NCBI RefSeq assembly: GCF_900105675.1
Contig: NZ_LT629786.1
Span: 124,001-188,000, forward strand
Source of the DNA: Pseudomonas synxantha
GTDB lineage: Bacteria > Pseudomonadota > Gammaproteobacteria > Pseudomonadales > Pseudomonadaceae
DNA length: 64,000 nucleotides
Reading direction: 5' to 3'
Position numbers and translations under genes: made by a program. The notes under the pieces are model-generated. The model was given only the letters and a program-made list of their open reading frames with translations, ran no database searches and was not told where the DNA came from. Positions 8,454 to 17,111 of this stretch are shown here, piece by piece; position 1 is the first letter of the stretch, and each line of letters begins with the position of its first letter.

Positions 8454-9674
8454 ATGGCAATTTCCGTTAGAACACTGTTAGGGGCGGCGGCGTTGTGGCT
8501 AGCCGCAAATGCCGTCCAGGCACAGCCCCTCACCCTTGATGCAGCCTTGCAAACCGCCTTCGCCAACAACCCGGACCTGGCGGCTGCACAATGGGAAATC
8601 GATATCGCCCAGGGCGGCCGCCAGCAGGCCGGCTTGATTCCCAACCCGGTCGCCTCCTGGGACGCCGAAGACACCCGCCGCAACAGCCGCACCACCAGCA
8701 TCAAGCTCAGCCAGACCCTGGAACTGGGCGGCAAGCGCGGTGCGCGCATCGAGCTGGCCACCCGCGCCCAGGACGCCGCCGCATTGACCTTGGAGCAGCG
8801 CCGCAACGTGCTGCGCGCCGAGGTGATCGACAGTTATTACGGCGCCCTGCGCGCCCAGGAACGCCTCGACCTGGCGCAACGCTCGATGGCCCTGGCCGAA
8901 CGTGGCCTGGCGGTCGCCAACGGGCGTGTCAGCGCTGGCAAGTCATCACCGGTGGAAGCCATCCGCGCCCAAGTGCAGGTGTCGGAAATCCGCCTGGAGT
9001 TGAATCGCGCCCAGATTGGCCTGAGTGACGCCTACCGGCAGCTGGCCGCCCGCACCGGCAGTGCCGCCACCGACTTCGAGGCGCTCGCCACACAAAACAC
9101 CTTCGCACCGGCGTTACCTGCAGCCGCACAATTGCTGGCGCGCCTTGAGCAGACCGCTGAGCTGCGCCTGGCCGAACTGAATATTGTGCAGAACGAAGCC
9201 AGCGTGGGCCTGGAAAAAGCCCAGCGCATTCCGGACCTGGATGTGTCCATCGGCAGCCAATACGACGCCAGCGTGCGCGAGCGGGTCAACCTGTTGGGCG
9301 TGTCGATGCCGATCCCGTTGTTCAACCGCAACCAGGGCAACATCCTCGCTGCCAGCCGCCGCACCGACCAGGCCCGCGACCTGCGCAACGCCACCGAGCT
9401 GCGCCTGCGCACCGAGACCCGCCAGGCCCTGGACCTGTGGCAAGCGGCGATTACCGAGGTGCGCGCATTCAACCAGCAGGTCCTGCCCGCCGCACAAAGC
9501 GCGGTCGACAGCGCCACCCGTGGCTTCGAGATGGGCAAGTTCAACTTCCTCGACGTGCTCGACGCCCAGCGCACCTTGATCGCGGCCCGCACCCAATACC
9601 TCACCGCGACTGCCCAGGCCACCGACGCCTGGGTACGCATCGAACGCATTTACGGCGACCTCGCCCGGTTTTGA
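8454..9674 (+). CDS. czcC: outer-membrane efflux protein of a metal RND pump, CzcC-like
   Basis: Predicted 406-residue TolC-family outer-membrane channel for the CzcCBA cation efflux pump. A signal peptide ends near AANAVQA (about residue 22); two outer membrane efflux repeats rich in long amphipathic helices follow, ending with the family-typical FNFLDVLDAQRTLIAARTQY. First gene of czcCBA; the stop is 20 bp before the czcB ATG. About 400 residues is usual for CzcC proteins. Assigned to divalent-metal export because its RND partner is of the HME1 type. Confidence 0.9.
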   Translation: MAISVRTLLGAAALWLAANAVQAQPLTLDAALQTAFANNPDLAAAQWEIDIAQGGRQQAGLIPNPVASWDAEDTRRNSRTTSIKLSQTLELGGKRGARIELATRAQDAAALTLEQRRNVLRAEVIDSYYGALRAQERLDLAQRSMALAERGLAVANGRVSAGKSSPVEAIRAQVQVSEIRLELNRAQIGLSDAYRQLAARTGSAATDFEALATQNTFAPALPAAAQLLARLEQTAELRLAELNIVQNEASVGLEKAQRIPDLDVSIGSQYDASVRERVNLLGVSMPIPLFNRNQGNILAASRRTDQARDLRNATELRLRTETRQALDLWQAAITEVRAFNQQVLPAAQSAVDSATRGFEMGKFNFLDVLDAQRTLIAARTQYLTATAQATDAWVRIERIYGDLARF

Positions 9675-9694
9675 TTTTTTCCTGGAGTCTCCTG

Positions 9695-10798
9695 ATGAAC
9701 AAAAAACATGGCATGGCGCTCGCCGTCGCCCTGGGCCTGCTGCTATCGGGCTTCGCACAGGCCGAGGAAGAAGGAGTGCTCGAACTCACCGAGCAGCAGA
9801 TCCAGGCCGCCGGCATTCAACTGGCCCAGGCTCAACCGCGCTCTATCAGTACCGTGCTGACGCTACCGGGCGAGGTGCGCTTCGACGAAGACCGCACCTC
9901 CCATATCGTGCCCCGTGCGGCGGGTGTGGTGGAGGCGGTGAAGGTCAATCTTGGCCAGTCAGTGAAAAAGGGCGAGCTGCTGGCGGTGATCGCCAGCCAG
10001 CAGATTTCCGATCAACGCAGCGAGTTGGCGGCCAGCCAGCGCCGAGTCGAACTGGCGCGCACCACTTTCCAGCGTGAGCGCCAATTGTGGCAGGACAAAA
10101 TCTCCGCCGAGCAGGATTACCTGTTGGCGCGGCAAACCCTGCAAGAAGCTCAAATTGCCCTGAACAACGCCCGGCAGAAGATGACCGCCCTCAGCGGCAG
10201 CGCGGTCTTGGCCGGTGGCAATCGCTATGAGCTGCGTGCGCCGTTTGCCGGGGTGGTGGTGGAAAAACACCTGGGCGTGGGCGAGGTGGTCAGTGAGACC
10301 AGCAACGCGTTCACGCTCTCGGATTTGTCCCAGGTGTGGGTCACCTTCGGGGTATTTCCCAAAGACTTGAACAAAGTGCGCGTGGGCAAGCCGGTGAAAG
10401 TCAGCTCCACGGAAATGGGCACCGAAGTGCTCGGCACCGTGGCCTATGTCGGCAATTTGCTCGGTGAGCAGACACGTACCGCGACCGTCCGCGTGACCGT
10501 GCCCAACCCCGACGACGCCTGGCGCCCAGGCTTGTTTGTGGCCGTGGAGCTCGCCACCGATACCTACCAGGCCAAGGTCACGGTGCCGCAAGCCGCGATC
10601 CAGACAGTCGAGGACAAACCCTCGGTATTCGTACGCACCGCAGAGGGTTTTATCACCCGCCATCTTGAATTGGGCGTCAGTCAAAACGGCTACGTCGAAG
10701 TGCGCCAGGGCCTGGAGGCCGGCGCGCAGGTGGCGACGGTTGGCAGCTTCATCCTCAAGTCCGAACTGGGCAAAGGCTCGGCCGAACACGCCCATTGA
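9695..10798 (+). CDS. czcB: membrane fusion protein of a metal RND pump, CzcB-like
   Basis: Predicted 367-residue periplasmic adaptor linking CzcA to CzcC. It has a signal peptide (MNKKHGMALAVALGLLLSGF, cleavage near AQA), a lipoyl half-motif (VVEAVKVNLGQSVKKGELLA), a coiled-coil hairpin at about residues 110-175, the second lipoyl half and a beta-barrel domain. The ATG at 9695 is chosen because a GGAG box precedes it and the signal peptide starts there; the open frame extends far upstream inside czcC without meaning. The next gene, czcA, starts 17 bp after the stop. Confidence 0.9.
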   Translation: MNKKHGMALAVALGLLLSGFAQAEEEGVLELTEQQIQAAGIQLAQAQPRSISTVLTLPGEVRFDEDRTSHIVPRAAGVVEAVKVNLGQSVKKGELLAVIASQQISDQRSELAASQRRVELARTTFQRERQLWQDKISAEQDYLLARQTLQEAQIALNNARQKMTALSGSAVLAGGNRYELRAPFAGVVVEKHLGVGEVVSETSNAFTLSDLSQVWVTFGVFPKDLNKVRVGKPVKVSSTEMGTEVLGTVAYVGNLLGEQTRTATVRVTVPNPDDAWRPGLFVAVELATDTYQAKVTVPQAAIQTVEDKPSVFVRTAEGFITRHLELGVSQNGYVEVRQGLEAGAQVATVGSFILKSELGKGSAEHAH

Positions 10799-10815
10799 TC
10801 TGCGAGTGATTCCCC

Positions 10816-13800
10816 ATGTTTGAGCGCCTTATTCAATTTGCCATCGAGCAGCGCATCATCGTGCTGCTGGCGGTGCTGCTGATGGCCGGTGTCGGCATCG
10901 CCAGCTATCAGAAACTGCCCATCGACGCGGTGCCTGATATCACCAACGTGCAAGTGCAGATCAACTCGGCAGCGGCGGGGTTTTCACCGCTGGAAACCGA
11001 ACAGCGCATCACCTTCCCTATCGAAACCGCCATGGCCGGCCTGCCCGGTCTGCAGCAGACGCGTTCGCTGTCGCGTTCCGGATTGTCCCAGGTAACGGTG
11101 ATTTTCAAGGACGGCACCGACCTGTTCTTTGCCCGCCAACTGGTCAACGAGCGCCTGCAAGTGGCACGTGGGCAATTGCCCGATGGCATTGATACCGCGA
11201 TGGGGCCGATTTCCACCGGGCTCGGGGAAATTTTCCTGTGGACCGTGGAGGCCGAGGACGGTGCGCGCAAGGACGACGGTACGCCGTATACCCCGACTGA
11301 TCTACGGGTGATCCAGGACTGGATCATCAAGCCGCAACTGCGCAACGTACCGGGCGTGGCCGAGATCAATACGATCGGCGGTTTCGCCAAGGAGTACCAG
11401 ATTGCGCCAGACCCCAAGCGCCTGGCCGCCTATAACCTGACGCTCAATGACCTGGTCACGGCGCTGGAGCGCAACAACGCCAACGTCGGTGCCGGTTATA
11501 TCGAGCGCAGTGGCGAGCAGTTGCTGATTCGCGCACCGGGGCAAGTGGCGTCCATCGACGACATCGCCAACATCGTCATCACCACCTCGGACGGTACGCC
11601 GATCCGCGTGCGTCATGTGGCTCAGGTGGATATTGGCCGCGAACTGCGCACCGGCGCCGCCACTGAAAACGGCCGCGAGGTGGTGCTGGGCACGGTGTTC
11701 ATGTTGATCGGCGAGAACAGCCGCAGCGTGTCCCAGGCGGTGGCGAAAAAACTCGAGGAGATCAACCGCTCGCTGCCCGAAGGGGTGGTGGCGGTCACCG
11801 TGTATGACCGCACCAACCTGGTAGAGAAAGCCATCGCCACGGTGAAGAAAAACCTTTTCGAAGGTGCGTTGCTGGTGGTCGCGGTGTTGTTCCTGTTCCT
11901 CGGCAATATCCGTGCGGCGCTGATCACCGCCATGGTGATTCCGCTGGCGATGCTGTTCACCTTTACCGGCATGTTTACCAACAAAGTCAGCGCCAATCTG
12001 ATGAGCCTCGGCGCATTGGACTTCGGCATTATCGTCGACGGAGCGGTGGTGATCGTCGAGAACGCCATTCGCCGTCTGGCTCACGCGCAGCAGCGCCATG
12101 GCCGTTTGCTGACCCGCAGTGAGCGTCTGCACGAAGTGTTTGCCGCCGCCAAGCAAGCGCGACGGGCGCTGATCTTCGGGCAACTGATTATCATGGTGGT
12201 GTACCTGCCGATCTTTGCCCTCACCGGCGTGGCCGGCAAGATGTTCCACCCCATGGCCTTCACCGTGGTGATTGCCTTGCTCGGCGCGATGATTCTGTCG
12301 GTGACCTTCGTACCGGCGGCGATTGCGTTGTTCGTCACCGGCAAGGTCAAAGAGGAAGAAAACTGGGTCATGCGCAGCGCACGTCGGGTGTACGACCCGG
12401 TGCTTAATTGGGTGATGACGCGTCGCCCCTTGGTATTTGGCCTGGCGCTGCTGACCATCGTGGTGTCGGGTCTGGTTGCCAGCCGTATGGGCAGCGAATT
12501 TATCCCCAGCCTGAGTGAAGGCGATTTTGCCCAGCAGGCACTGCGCGTACCCGGCACCAGCCTGACGCAATCGGTGCAGATGCAGCAGCAACTGGAAAAA
12601 ACGTTACTGGGCGAGGTGCCGGAAATCGAGCGGGTGTTTGCGCGTACCGGTACGGCGGAAATCGCTTCCGACCCGATGCCGCCGAATATTTCCGACAGCT
12701 ACGTGATGCTCAAACCCAAGGCCCAATGGCCCGATCCGAACAAGTCCCGCGAGGCGATCATTGCTGACATCCAAAGGGCCAGTGCGATTGTGCCGGGCAG
12801 CGTGTACGAGTTGTCGCAACCGATCCAGCTGCGCTTCAATGAATTGATCTCCGGTGTGCGCAGCGATGTGGCGGTAAAGGTGTTCGGCGATGACATGGCG
12901 GTGCTCAACACCACCGCCGGGGAAATCGCCGAGACCTTGCAGGCACTCAACGGCGCCTCGGAAGTAAAGGTGGAACAGACCTCCGGCCTGCCGGTGCTGA
13001 CCATCAATATCGACCGCGACAAGGCCGCGCGCTTTGGCCTGAATGTGGGTGATGTGCAGGACACCATCGCCGTCGCCGTCGGTGGGCGCCAGGCCGGTAC
13101 GTTGTACGAAGGGGATCGGCGCTTCGACATGGTGGTGCGTTTGTCCGACGCGTTGCGCACGGATATCGAAGGCTTGTCACGACTGTTGATTCCAGTGCCG
13201 GCGTTGGCCGGTAATACGTCGGGGCAACTGGGTTTTATCGCCTTGTCCCAAGTCGCCAGCCTCGACCTGGTGCTCGGCCCCAACCAGATCAGCCGCGAGA
13301 ACGGCAAGCGCCTGGTGATCGTCAGCGCCAACGTGCGCGGGCGTGATATCGGTTCGTTTGTCGAGGAAGCCGAAGCCGCCCTCATGGCCCAGGTGAAAGT
13401 GCCCGTCGGTTACTGGACCACCTGGGGCGGGCAATTCGAGCAGTTAAAAGAAGCCTCCGAGCGCCTGCGCATCGTGGTGCCGGTGGCGTTGCTGCTGGTG
13501 TTCGGCTTGCTGTTCATGATGTTCAACAACCTCAAGGATGGCTTGCTGGTGTTCACCGGGATTCCGTTCGCGCTGACCGGTGGGATCATGGCGCTGTGGC
13601 TGCGGGATATTCCGCTGTCGATTTCGGCGGGGGTGGGCTTTATTGCGTTGTCGGGTGTGGCGGTGCTGAACGGCCTGGTGATGATCGCCTTTATCCGCAA
13701 CCTGCGCGAAGAAGGGCGCTCGTTGGCGTTGGCGATCCACGAAGGCGCGCTGACCCGCCTGCGCCCGGTATTGATGACTGCATTGGTGGCGTCCCTCGGG

Positions 13801-13959
13801 TTCGTCCCCATGGCACTCGCCACCGGCACCGGCGCCGAAGTGCAACGCCCGTTGGCGACGGTGGTGATTGGCGGGATTATTTCTTCGACCTTGCTGACGC
13901 TGCTGGTGTTGCCGGCGCTTTACCAGTGGGCCCATCGCCGCGAAGAAGAGGACGAATAA
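10816..13959 (+). CDS. czcA: heavy-metal RND efflux pump, CzcA (HME1 type)
   Basis: Predicted 1047-residue proton-driven inner-membrane pump. The transmembrane-4 motif LDFGIIVDGAVVIVEN at about residues 400-415 fits the HME1 signature DFG-X3-DG-X3-VEN of Co/Zn/Cd exporters rather than the copper/silver CusA type. Twelve membrane helices and two large periplasmic loops are in the expected order, and the length matches the family. It is the last gene of czcCBA and is followed by a REP hairpin and the convergent czcS. Expected to confer Zn/Cd/Co resistance; the exact metals are inference. Confidence 0.92.
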   Translation: MFERLIQFAIEQRIIVLLAVLLMAGVGIASYQKLPIDAVPDITNVQVQINSAAAGFSPLETEQRITFPIETAMAGLPGLQQTRSLSRSGLSQVTVIFKDGTDLFFARQLVNERLQVARGQLPDGIDTAMGPISTGLGEIFLWTVEAEDGARKDDGTPYTPTDLRVIQDWIIKPQLRNVPGVAEINTIGGFAKEYQIAPDPKRLAAYNLTLNDLVTALERNNANVGAGYIERSGEQLLIRAPGQVASIDDIANIVITTSDGTPIRVRHVAQVDIGRELRTGAATENGREVVLGTVFMLIGENSRSVSQAVAKKLEEINRSLPEGVVAVTVYDRTNLVEKAIATVKKNLFEGALLVVAVLFLFLGNIRAALITAMVIPLAMLFTFTGMFTNKVSANLMSLGALDFGIIVDGAVVIVENAIRRLAHAQQRHGRLLTRSERLHEVFAAAKQARRALIFGQLIIMVVYLPIFALTGVAGKMFHPMAFTVVIALLGAMILSVTFVPAAIALFVTGKVKEEENWVMRSARRVYDPVLNWVMTRRPLVFGLALLTIVVSGLVASRMGSEFIPSLSEGDFAQQALRVPGTSLTQSVQMQQQLEKTLLGEVPEIERVFARTGTAEIASDPMPPNISDSYVMLKPKAQWPDPNKSREAIIADIQRASAIVPGSVYELSQPIQLRFNELISGVRSDVAVKVFGDDMAVLNTTAGEIAETLQALNGASEVKVEQTSGLPVLTINIDRDKAARFGLNVGDVQDTIAVAVGGRQAGTLYEGDRRFDMVVRLSDALRTDIEGLSRLLIPVPALAGNTSGQLGFIALSQVASLDLVLGPNQISRENGKRLVIVSANVRGRDIGSFVEEAEAALMAQVKVPVGYWTTWGGQFEQLKEASERLRIVVPVALLLVFGLLFMMFNNLKDGLLVFTGIPFALTGGIMALWLRDIPLSISAGVGFIALSGVAVLNGLVMIAFIRNLREEGRSLALAIHEGALTRLRPVLMTALVASLGFVPMALATGTGAEVQRPLATVVIGGIISSTLLTLLVLPALYQWAHRREEEDE

Positions 13960-13985
13960 CAATCTTGAATGCAACACAAAACCAA

Positions 13986-14075
13986 TGTGGGAGGGGGCTT
14001 GCTCCCGATAGCGGAGTGTCAGCCAGCACATGCATTAGCTGATCCGCCGCCATCGGGAGCAAGCCCCCTCCCACA
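13986..14075. repeat. REP element (inverted pair)
   Basis: Two arms of about 28 bases (TGTGGGAGGGGGCTTGCTCC and its complement) face each other across a spacer of roughly 30 bases. This is the Pseudomonas REP/BIME arrangement and is shared with the elements near 18.5 and 19.2 kb. It lies between the convergent czcA and czcS and probably acts as a bidirectional 3'-end hairpin. The czcS reading frame runs into it. Confidence 0.85.
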
Positions 14076-15479
14076 CTGGACCTGTGCTGTTTTCAGATTC
14101 AGGGGAAACACCAGGCTGAACCGCGTAAAGCGCCCCGGCTGGCTGGTGACATGGGCATGCCCCCCATGAAGATGCATGATCGACTTGACGATCGCCAACC
14201 CCAGCCCGTTGCCGCCTTCGGCGCGGGTACGGCTGCTGTCGGCGCGGTAGAAACGTTCGAACAGGTGCTGCAGGTGGTGCGCGTCGATGCCTCGACCCGG
14301 GTTGCCCACCGACAGCGACACGCTCTGTTCATAGGCTTCCACCAACAACAAGATGCTCGAACCTTCAGGTGTATGGCGAATGGCATTGGAGAGCAAATTG
14401 GATATGGCCCGCTGGATCATCAGCCGATCACCAGTCACCCAGGCATCGCCGCGCAGGCTCAGGGTGAGCTCTTTGTCTTCGGCACTCAGGGCAAACAGCT
14501 CCATCACCCGCTGGGCTTCTTGGGCCAGGGATACTTCGGTGAATGACGCCCGCGCCGCAGGATGGCTGACCTGGGCCAGGAACAGCATATCGCTGACGAT
14601 ACGCGCCAGGCGTTCAAGCTCTTCGGTGTTGGATTCCAGCACCGCCTTGTATTCCTCGGGCGGCCGCTGGCGGGACAGGGTCAGTTGGGCCTTGCCCATC
14701 AGGTTGGTCAAGGGCGCCCGCAGTTCGTGGGCCAGGTCATCGGAAAATTGCGAGAGCTGCTGCACCCCGGCGTCCAGACGGTTGAGCATCACGTTGAAGC
14801 CTTGGGCCAGTTCTCCCAGTTCGTAGGGCAAGTTGTCCACGGACAAACGATGGGTCAGGTCTTGGGTGGTGACTTTCGCCGCTACTTGGCTGAACTGCTT
14901 CAACGGTGCCAGGCCGCGTTGCACCAGCCACCAGGCGCCCATGCCGATCAGGATCAACAGCAGCGGCAGCGCAATCAGTGTGGCGCGCAGGTAGGCGCTG
15001 AGCAACGCCTGGTCGTCCATGCGGTCCAGGGACAGCAGCACCCGCACGCGTTCGCCGCTGGCCAGGCGCATCAGGCTGGAGGCGCTGAGCACCTGGCTGC
15101 CATAGTTGTCGGTCCAGTTCAGGTAGCCGAGGGTTTCCCGGGGTTTGAAGTCCGTGAGCAAGGGCTCCTGGGGCTTGGCACCGATGTTGAGTAACACGCT
15201 GTTATTGGGGGCGGTGCCGACGATAGTCAGGTAGAAATTGTCATGGCCGATGACCAGGTCCAACAGCGAGTGGGGGCGGGCGCGGATGGCCTGGGCGTCG
15301 AGCCCCAGGGCCAGGCTGTGCTGGATCTGTTCCATCTTGCTTTCCAGGTTCTTGCGCGCCAGTTTTTCCAACTCATGGGTGAGGGCCAGGTAGGCCAGGG
15401 TGGCCAGCAGCAACACCAGGCCGGCGCCCATCAGGCTGACGGTCAGGCCCAGGCGCATCGACAGGCTGCCGGTCTTCAT
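14019..15479 (-). CDS. czcS: heavy-metal sensor histidine kinase, CzcS-like
   Basis: Predicted 486-residue inner-membrane sensor kinase of the CusS/CzcS family. Order: transmembrane helix (about residues 10-30), periplasmic sensor loop, second helix near 165-185, HAMP, HisKA with DLAHELRAPLTNLMGKAQL (phospho-His about 253), and HATPase with N-box NLLSNAIRHTPEG and G-box GNGLGLAIVKSI. ATG at 15479 overlaps the czcR stop by four bases, so the two are coupled. The C-terminus is odd: after FSLVFP the frame continues about 29 residues into the adjoining REP element before stopping, so the last 20 or so residues are REP-encoded. Confidence 0.9.
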   Translation of the reverse strand: MKTGSLSMRLGLTVSLMGAGLVLLLATLAYLALTHELEKLARKNLESKMEQIQHSLALGLDAQAIRARPHSLLDLVIGHDNFYLTIVGTAPNNSVLLNIGAKPQEPLLTDFKPRETLGYLNWTDNYGSQVLSASSLMRLASGERVRVLLSLDRMDDQALLSAYLRATLIALPLLLILIGMGAWWLVQRGLAPLKQFSQVAAKVTTQDLTHRLSVDNLPYELGELAQGFNVMLNRLDAGVQQLSQFSDDLAHELRAPLTNLMGKAQLTLSRQRPPEEYKAVLESNTEELERLARIVSDMLFLAQVSHPAARASFTEVSLAQEAQRVMELFALSAEDKELTLSLRGDAWVTGDRLMIQRAISNLLSNAIRHTPEGSSILLLVEAYEQSVSLSVGNPGRGIDAHHLQHLFERFYRADSSRTRAEGGNGLGLAIVKSIMHLHGGHAHVTSQPGRFTRFSLVFPLNLKTAQVQCGRGLAPDGGGSANACAG

Positions 15480-16150
15480 GGACGCGCTTCCAGCACATAG
15501 CCCACGCCACGGATGGTGTGGATCAGCTTGACCTCGCTCTGGTCATCCACCTTGGCCCGCAAGCGGCTGATGGAAACTTCCACCACGTTGGTGTCGCAAT
15601 CGAAATTCATGTCCCACACCAGGGAAATAATCTGCGTGCGGGTCAGCACTTCACCGCTCTGGCGCATCAGTACGTGGAGCAGGGTGAACTCCTTGGTGGT
15701 CAGGTCGATACGCCGAGTGTCGCGATAAGCACGATGGCGGCGCGGGTCCAGTTCCAGGTCCGACACGCGGAACACTTCCGGCTGCGGAATGTGTTCGCTG
15801 CGTCGCAACAAGGTGCGCACACGGGCCAGCAGCTCGGGGAACTCGAAGGGCTTGACCAGGTAGTCGTCGGCGCCCATGTCCAGGCCCTTGATCTTGTCAG
15901 CCAGCCGGCCCCGGGCGGTCAGCATCATTACCCGCTGGGCGCTATTGCGCCGCAGTTCTTGCAGAACTTGCCAGCCGTCCTTGCCGGGCAGGTTGACGTC
16001 GAGAATCACCAGCTCATACGCGTGCTGCCCGGCCAAGTGCAGGCCATCGATGCCATTGGCGGCGCAGTCGACCACGTAGCCGCTTTCGTTCAAGCCTTGC
16101 TGCAGGTAGTCAGCAGTCTTTTGCTCGTCCTCAACCACAAGGATACGCAT
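15476..16150 (-). CDS. czcR: heavy-metal response regulator, CzcR-like (OmpR family)
   Basis: Predicted 224-residue two-component regulator. Receiver domain with the acidic pair in VVEDEQ, phospho-Asp in VILDVNLPGKDG (about residue 51) and Lys in LVKPFEFPEL. The C-terminal winged helix has the OmpR pattern, with LTTKEFTLLHVLMRQSGEVL and VVEVSISRLRAKVD. The length is typical for CopR/CzcR/IrlR. It is the upstream gene of czcRS, convergent to czcCBA, and presumably activates it. A 13-bp odd palindrome (TGAAGT-A-ACTTCA, 16238-16250) lies 88 bp upstream of the start and is a candidate operator. Confidence 0.92.
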   Translation of the reverse strand: MRILVVEDEQKTADYLQQGLNESGYVVDCAANGIDGLHLAGQHAYELVILDVNLPGKDGWQVLQELRRNSAQRVMMLTARGRLADKIKGLDMGADDYLVKPFEFPELLARVRTLLRRSEHIPQPEVFRVSDLELDPRRHRAYRDTRRIDLTTKEFTLLHVLMRQSGEVLTRTQIISLVWDMNFDCDTNVVEVSISRLRAKVDDQSEVKLIHTIRGVGYVLEARP

Positions 16151-16294
16151 GGGGGTTTTACCTCTAATGTCTGGGGAGAGAAAGCGCCCATTTCCGTTTG
16201 GCGGCTGTTTTCAGGGGGGTAGGAAAAGTCTGAACGGTGAAGTAACTTCAGGGTCAACTGCGACCATCAGTCGCATAACCCTGCGGGCAAAAAA

Positions 16295-16314
16295 AACGCC
16301 CCAAGCGGGGCGTT
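16295..16314. terminator. hairpin with flanking A and T runs
   Basis: AACGCCCC and GGGGCGTT form an 8-bp perfect stem around AAGC, with an A-run on the left and a short T/A run on the right. It resembles a Rho-independent terminator but lies upstream of czcR with no known gene ending into it from either side. It could be a leftover terminator or part of a short untranslated transcript. Confidence 0.55.
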
Positions 16315-16674
16315 AAAAACTCATCTCTTTCCAAAGGAGCTACACAAAAGCTTCAGAGATGAATGTGCTCGGTGATAAGTTGAAGCCAGTATAGAAATTT
16401 CAACTTAACGAGAAGCTGGAGCCAATATTACAATTTTGATAGACGGCTATTTGTGAACAGATGTTAGTTAATCGCGAGCGAATGTAAGCTTACAGCGCGA
16501 GCACTGGGCATATCGGGGAGTCATTTGCTGCAGCTGCTGTGCGGCGGCACGCTGATGAAGGTTACGATTCTGCAAACTGGCGGCCTTCTAACAAATAAGT
16601 AATGTTCTGGTGAACATGCCGTCAGGGTTCACTGGTTAATCTCGACACTGAACTTTTCAGTCGAGGAACCCGTG
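16315..16674. promoter_or_regulatory. gene-free region with two symmetric sites upstream of the DUF2790 gene
   Basis: No gene can be supported here. Two inverted repeats stand out: the perfect 12-bp palindrome TGTAAGCTTACA at 16483-16494, and the pair GTGAAC/GTTCAC at 16610-16632, about 45 bases before the DUF2790 start. Metal-responsive OmpR-type regulators often bind TTACA/TGTAA-type repeats, so either may be a CzcR-class operator. This is inference from symmetry and position only. Confidence 0.35.
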
Positions 16675-17007
16675 ATGAACTTTTATAAAGTGGCCTCAGG
16701 TGTTTTAACCGCCGTCTTATCCTTCGGTGCACTGGCCGAAGGCGGAGGGGATCGAACCTTCGCCCTGATGATGGAGCGCAACGAGAAAGCCATGGCCGCC
16801 TACGCGATCAAAAACGGCAAGCCAGTGCCTGAGGTGCAGGCCTATCGTTATGGCATGGAGTTGGACATTGCCAAGGTGGTCAACATGACGCCGCCGGTCC
16901 GCTCGTGCAACGCCGTGCCGTCGCGCATGACCTATGAGGATTCCAGCGGCAAGCTCAAAACCCTGGAGTATCAGGTGTTGGGTGTGTGCCGAAACACGGG
17001 CGGTTGA
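16675..17007 (+). CDS. small secreted DUF2790 protein
   Basis: Predicted 110-residue periplasmic protein with a signal peptide (MNFYKVASGVLTAVLSFGALAE) and a DUF2790-like domain: YGMELDIAKVV, two conserved Cys, and MTYEDSSGKLKTLEYQVLG. DUF2790 proteins are common in Pseudomonas and many sit next to copper or czc loci; their function is unknown. The ATG at 16675 has a GAGGAA box seven bases upstream; the GTG three bases earlier is less likely. Position beside czcRS suggests metal-linked expression. Confidence 0.8.
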   Translation: MNFYKVASGVLTAVLSFGALAEGGGDRTFALMMERNEKAMAAYAIKNGKPVPEVQAYRYGMELDIAKVVNMTPPVRSCNAVPSRMTYEDSSGKLKTLEYQVLGVCRNTGG

Positions 17008-17111
17008 AGGATCAAAAATATAGTGGGGCGGTGGGCTAAAGCGCTATTCAGAAAATGCCGGCAGCGCCGATGCAGCAGTAATCGTCCCGCCCATTTGCCC
17101 ATCGGTGCCCT

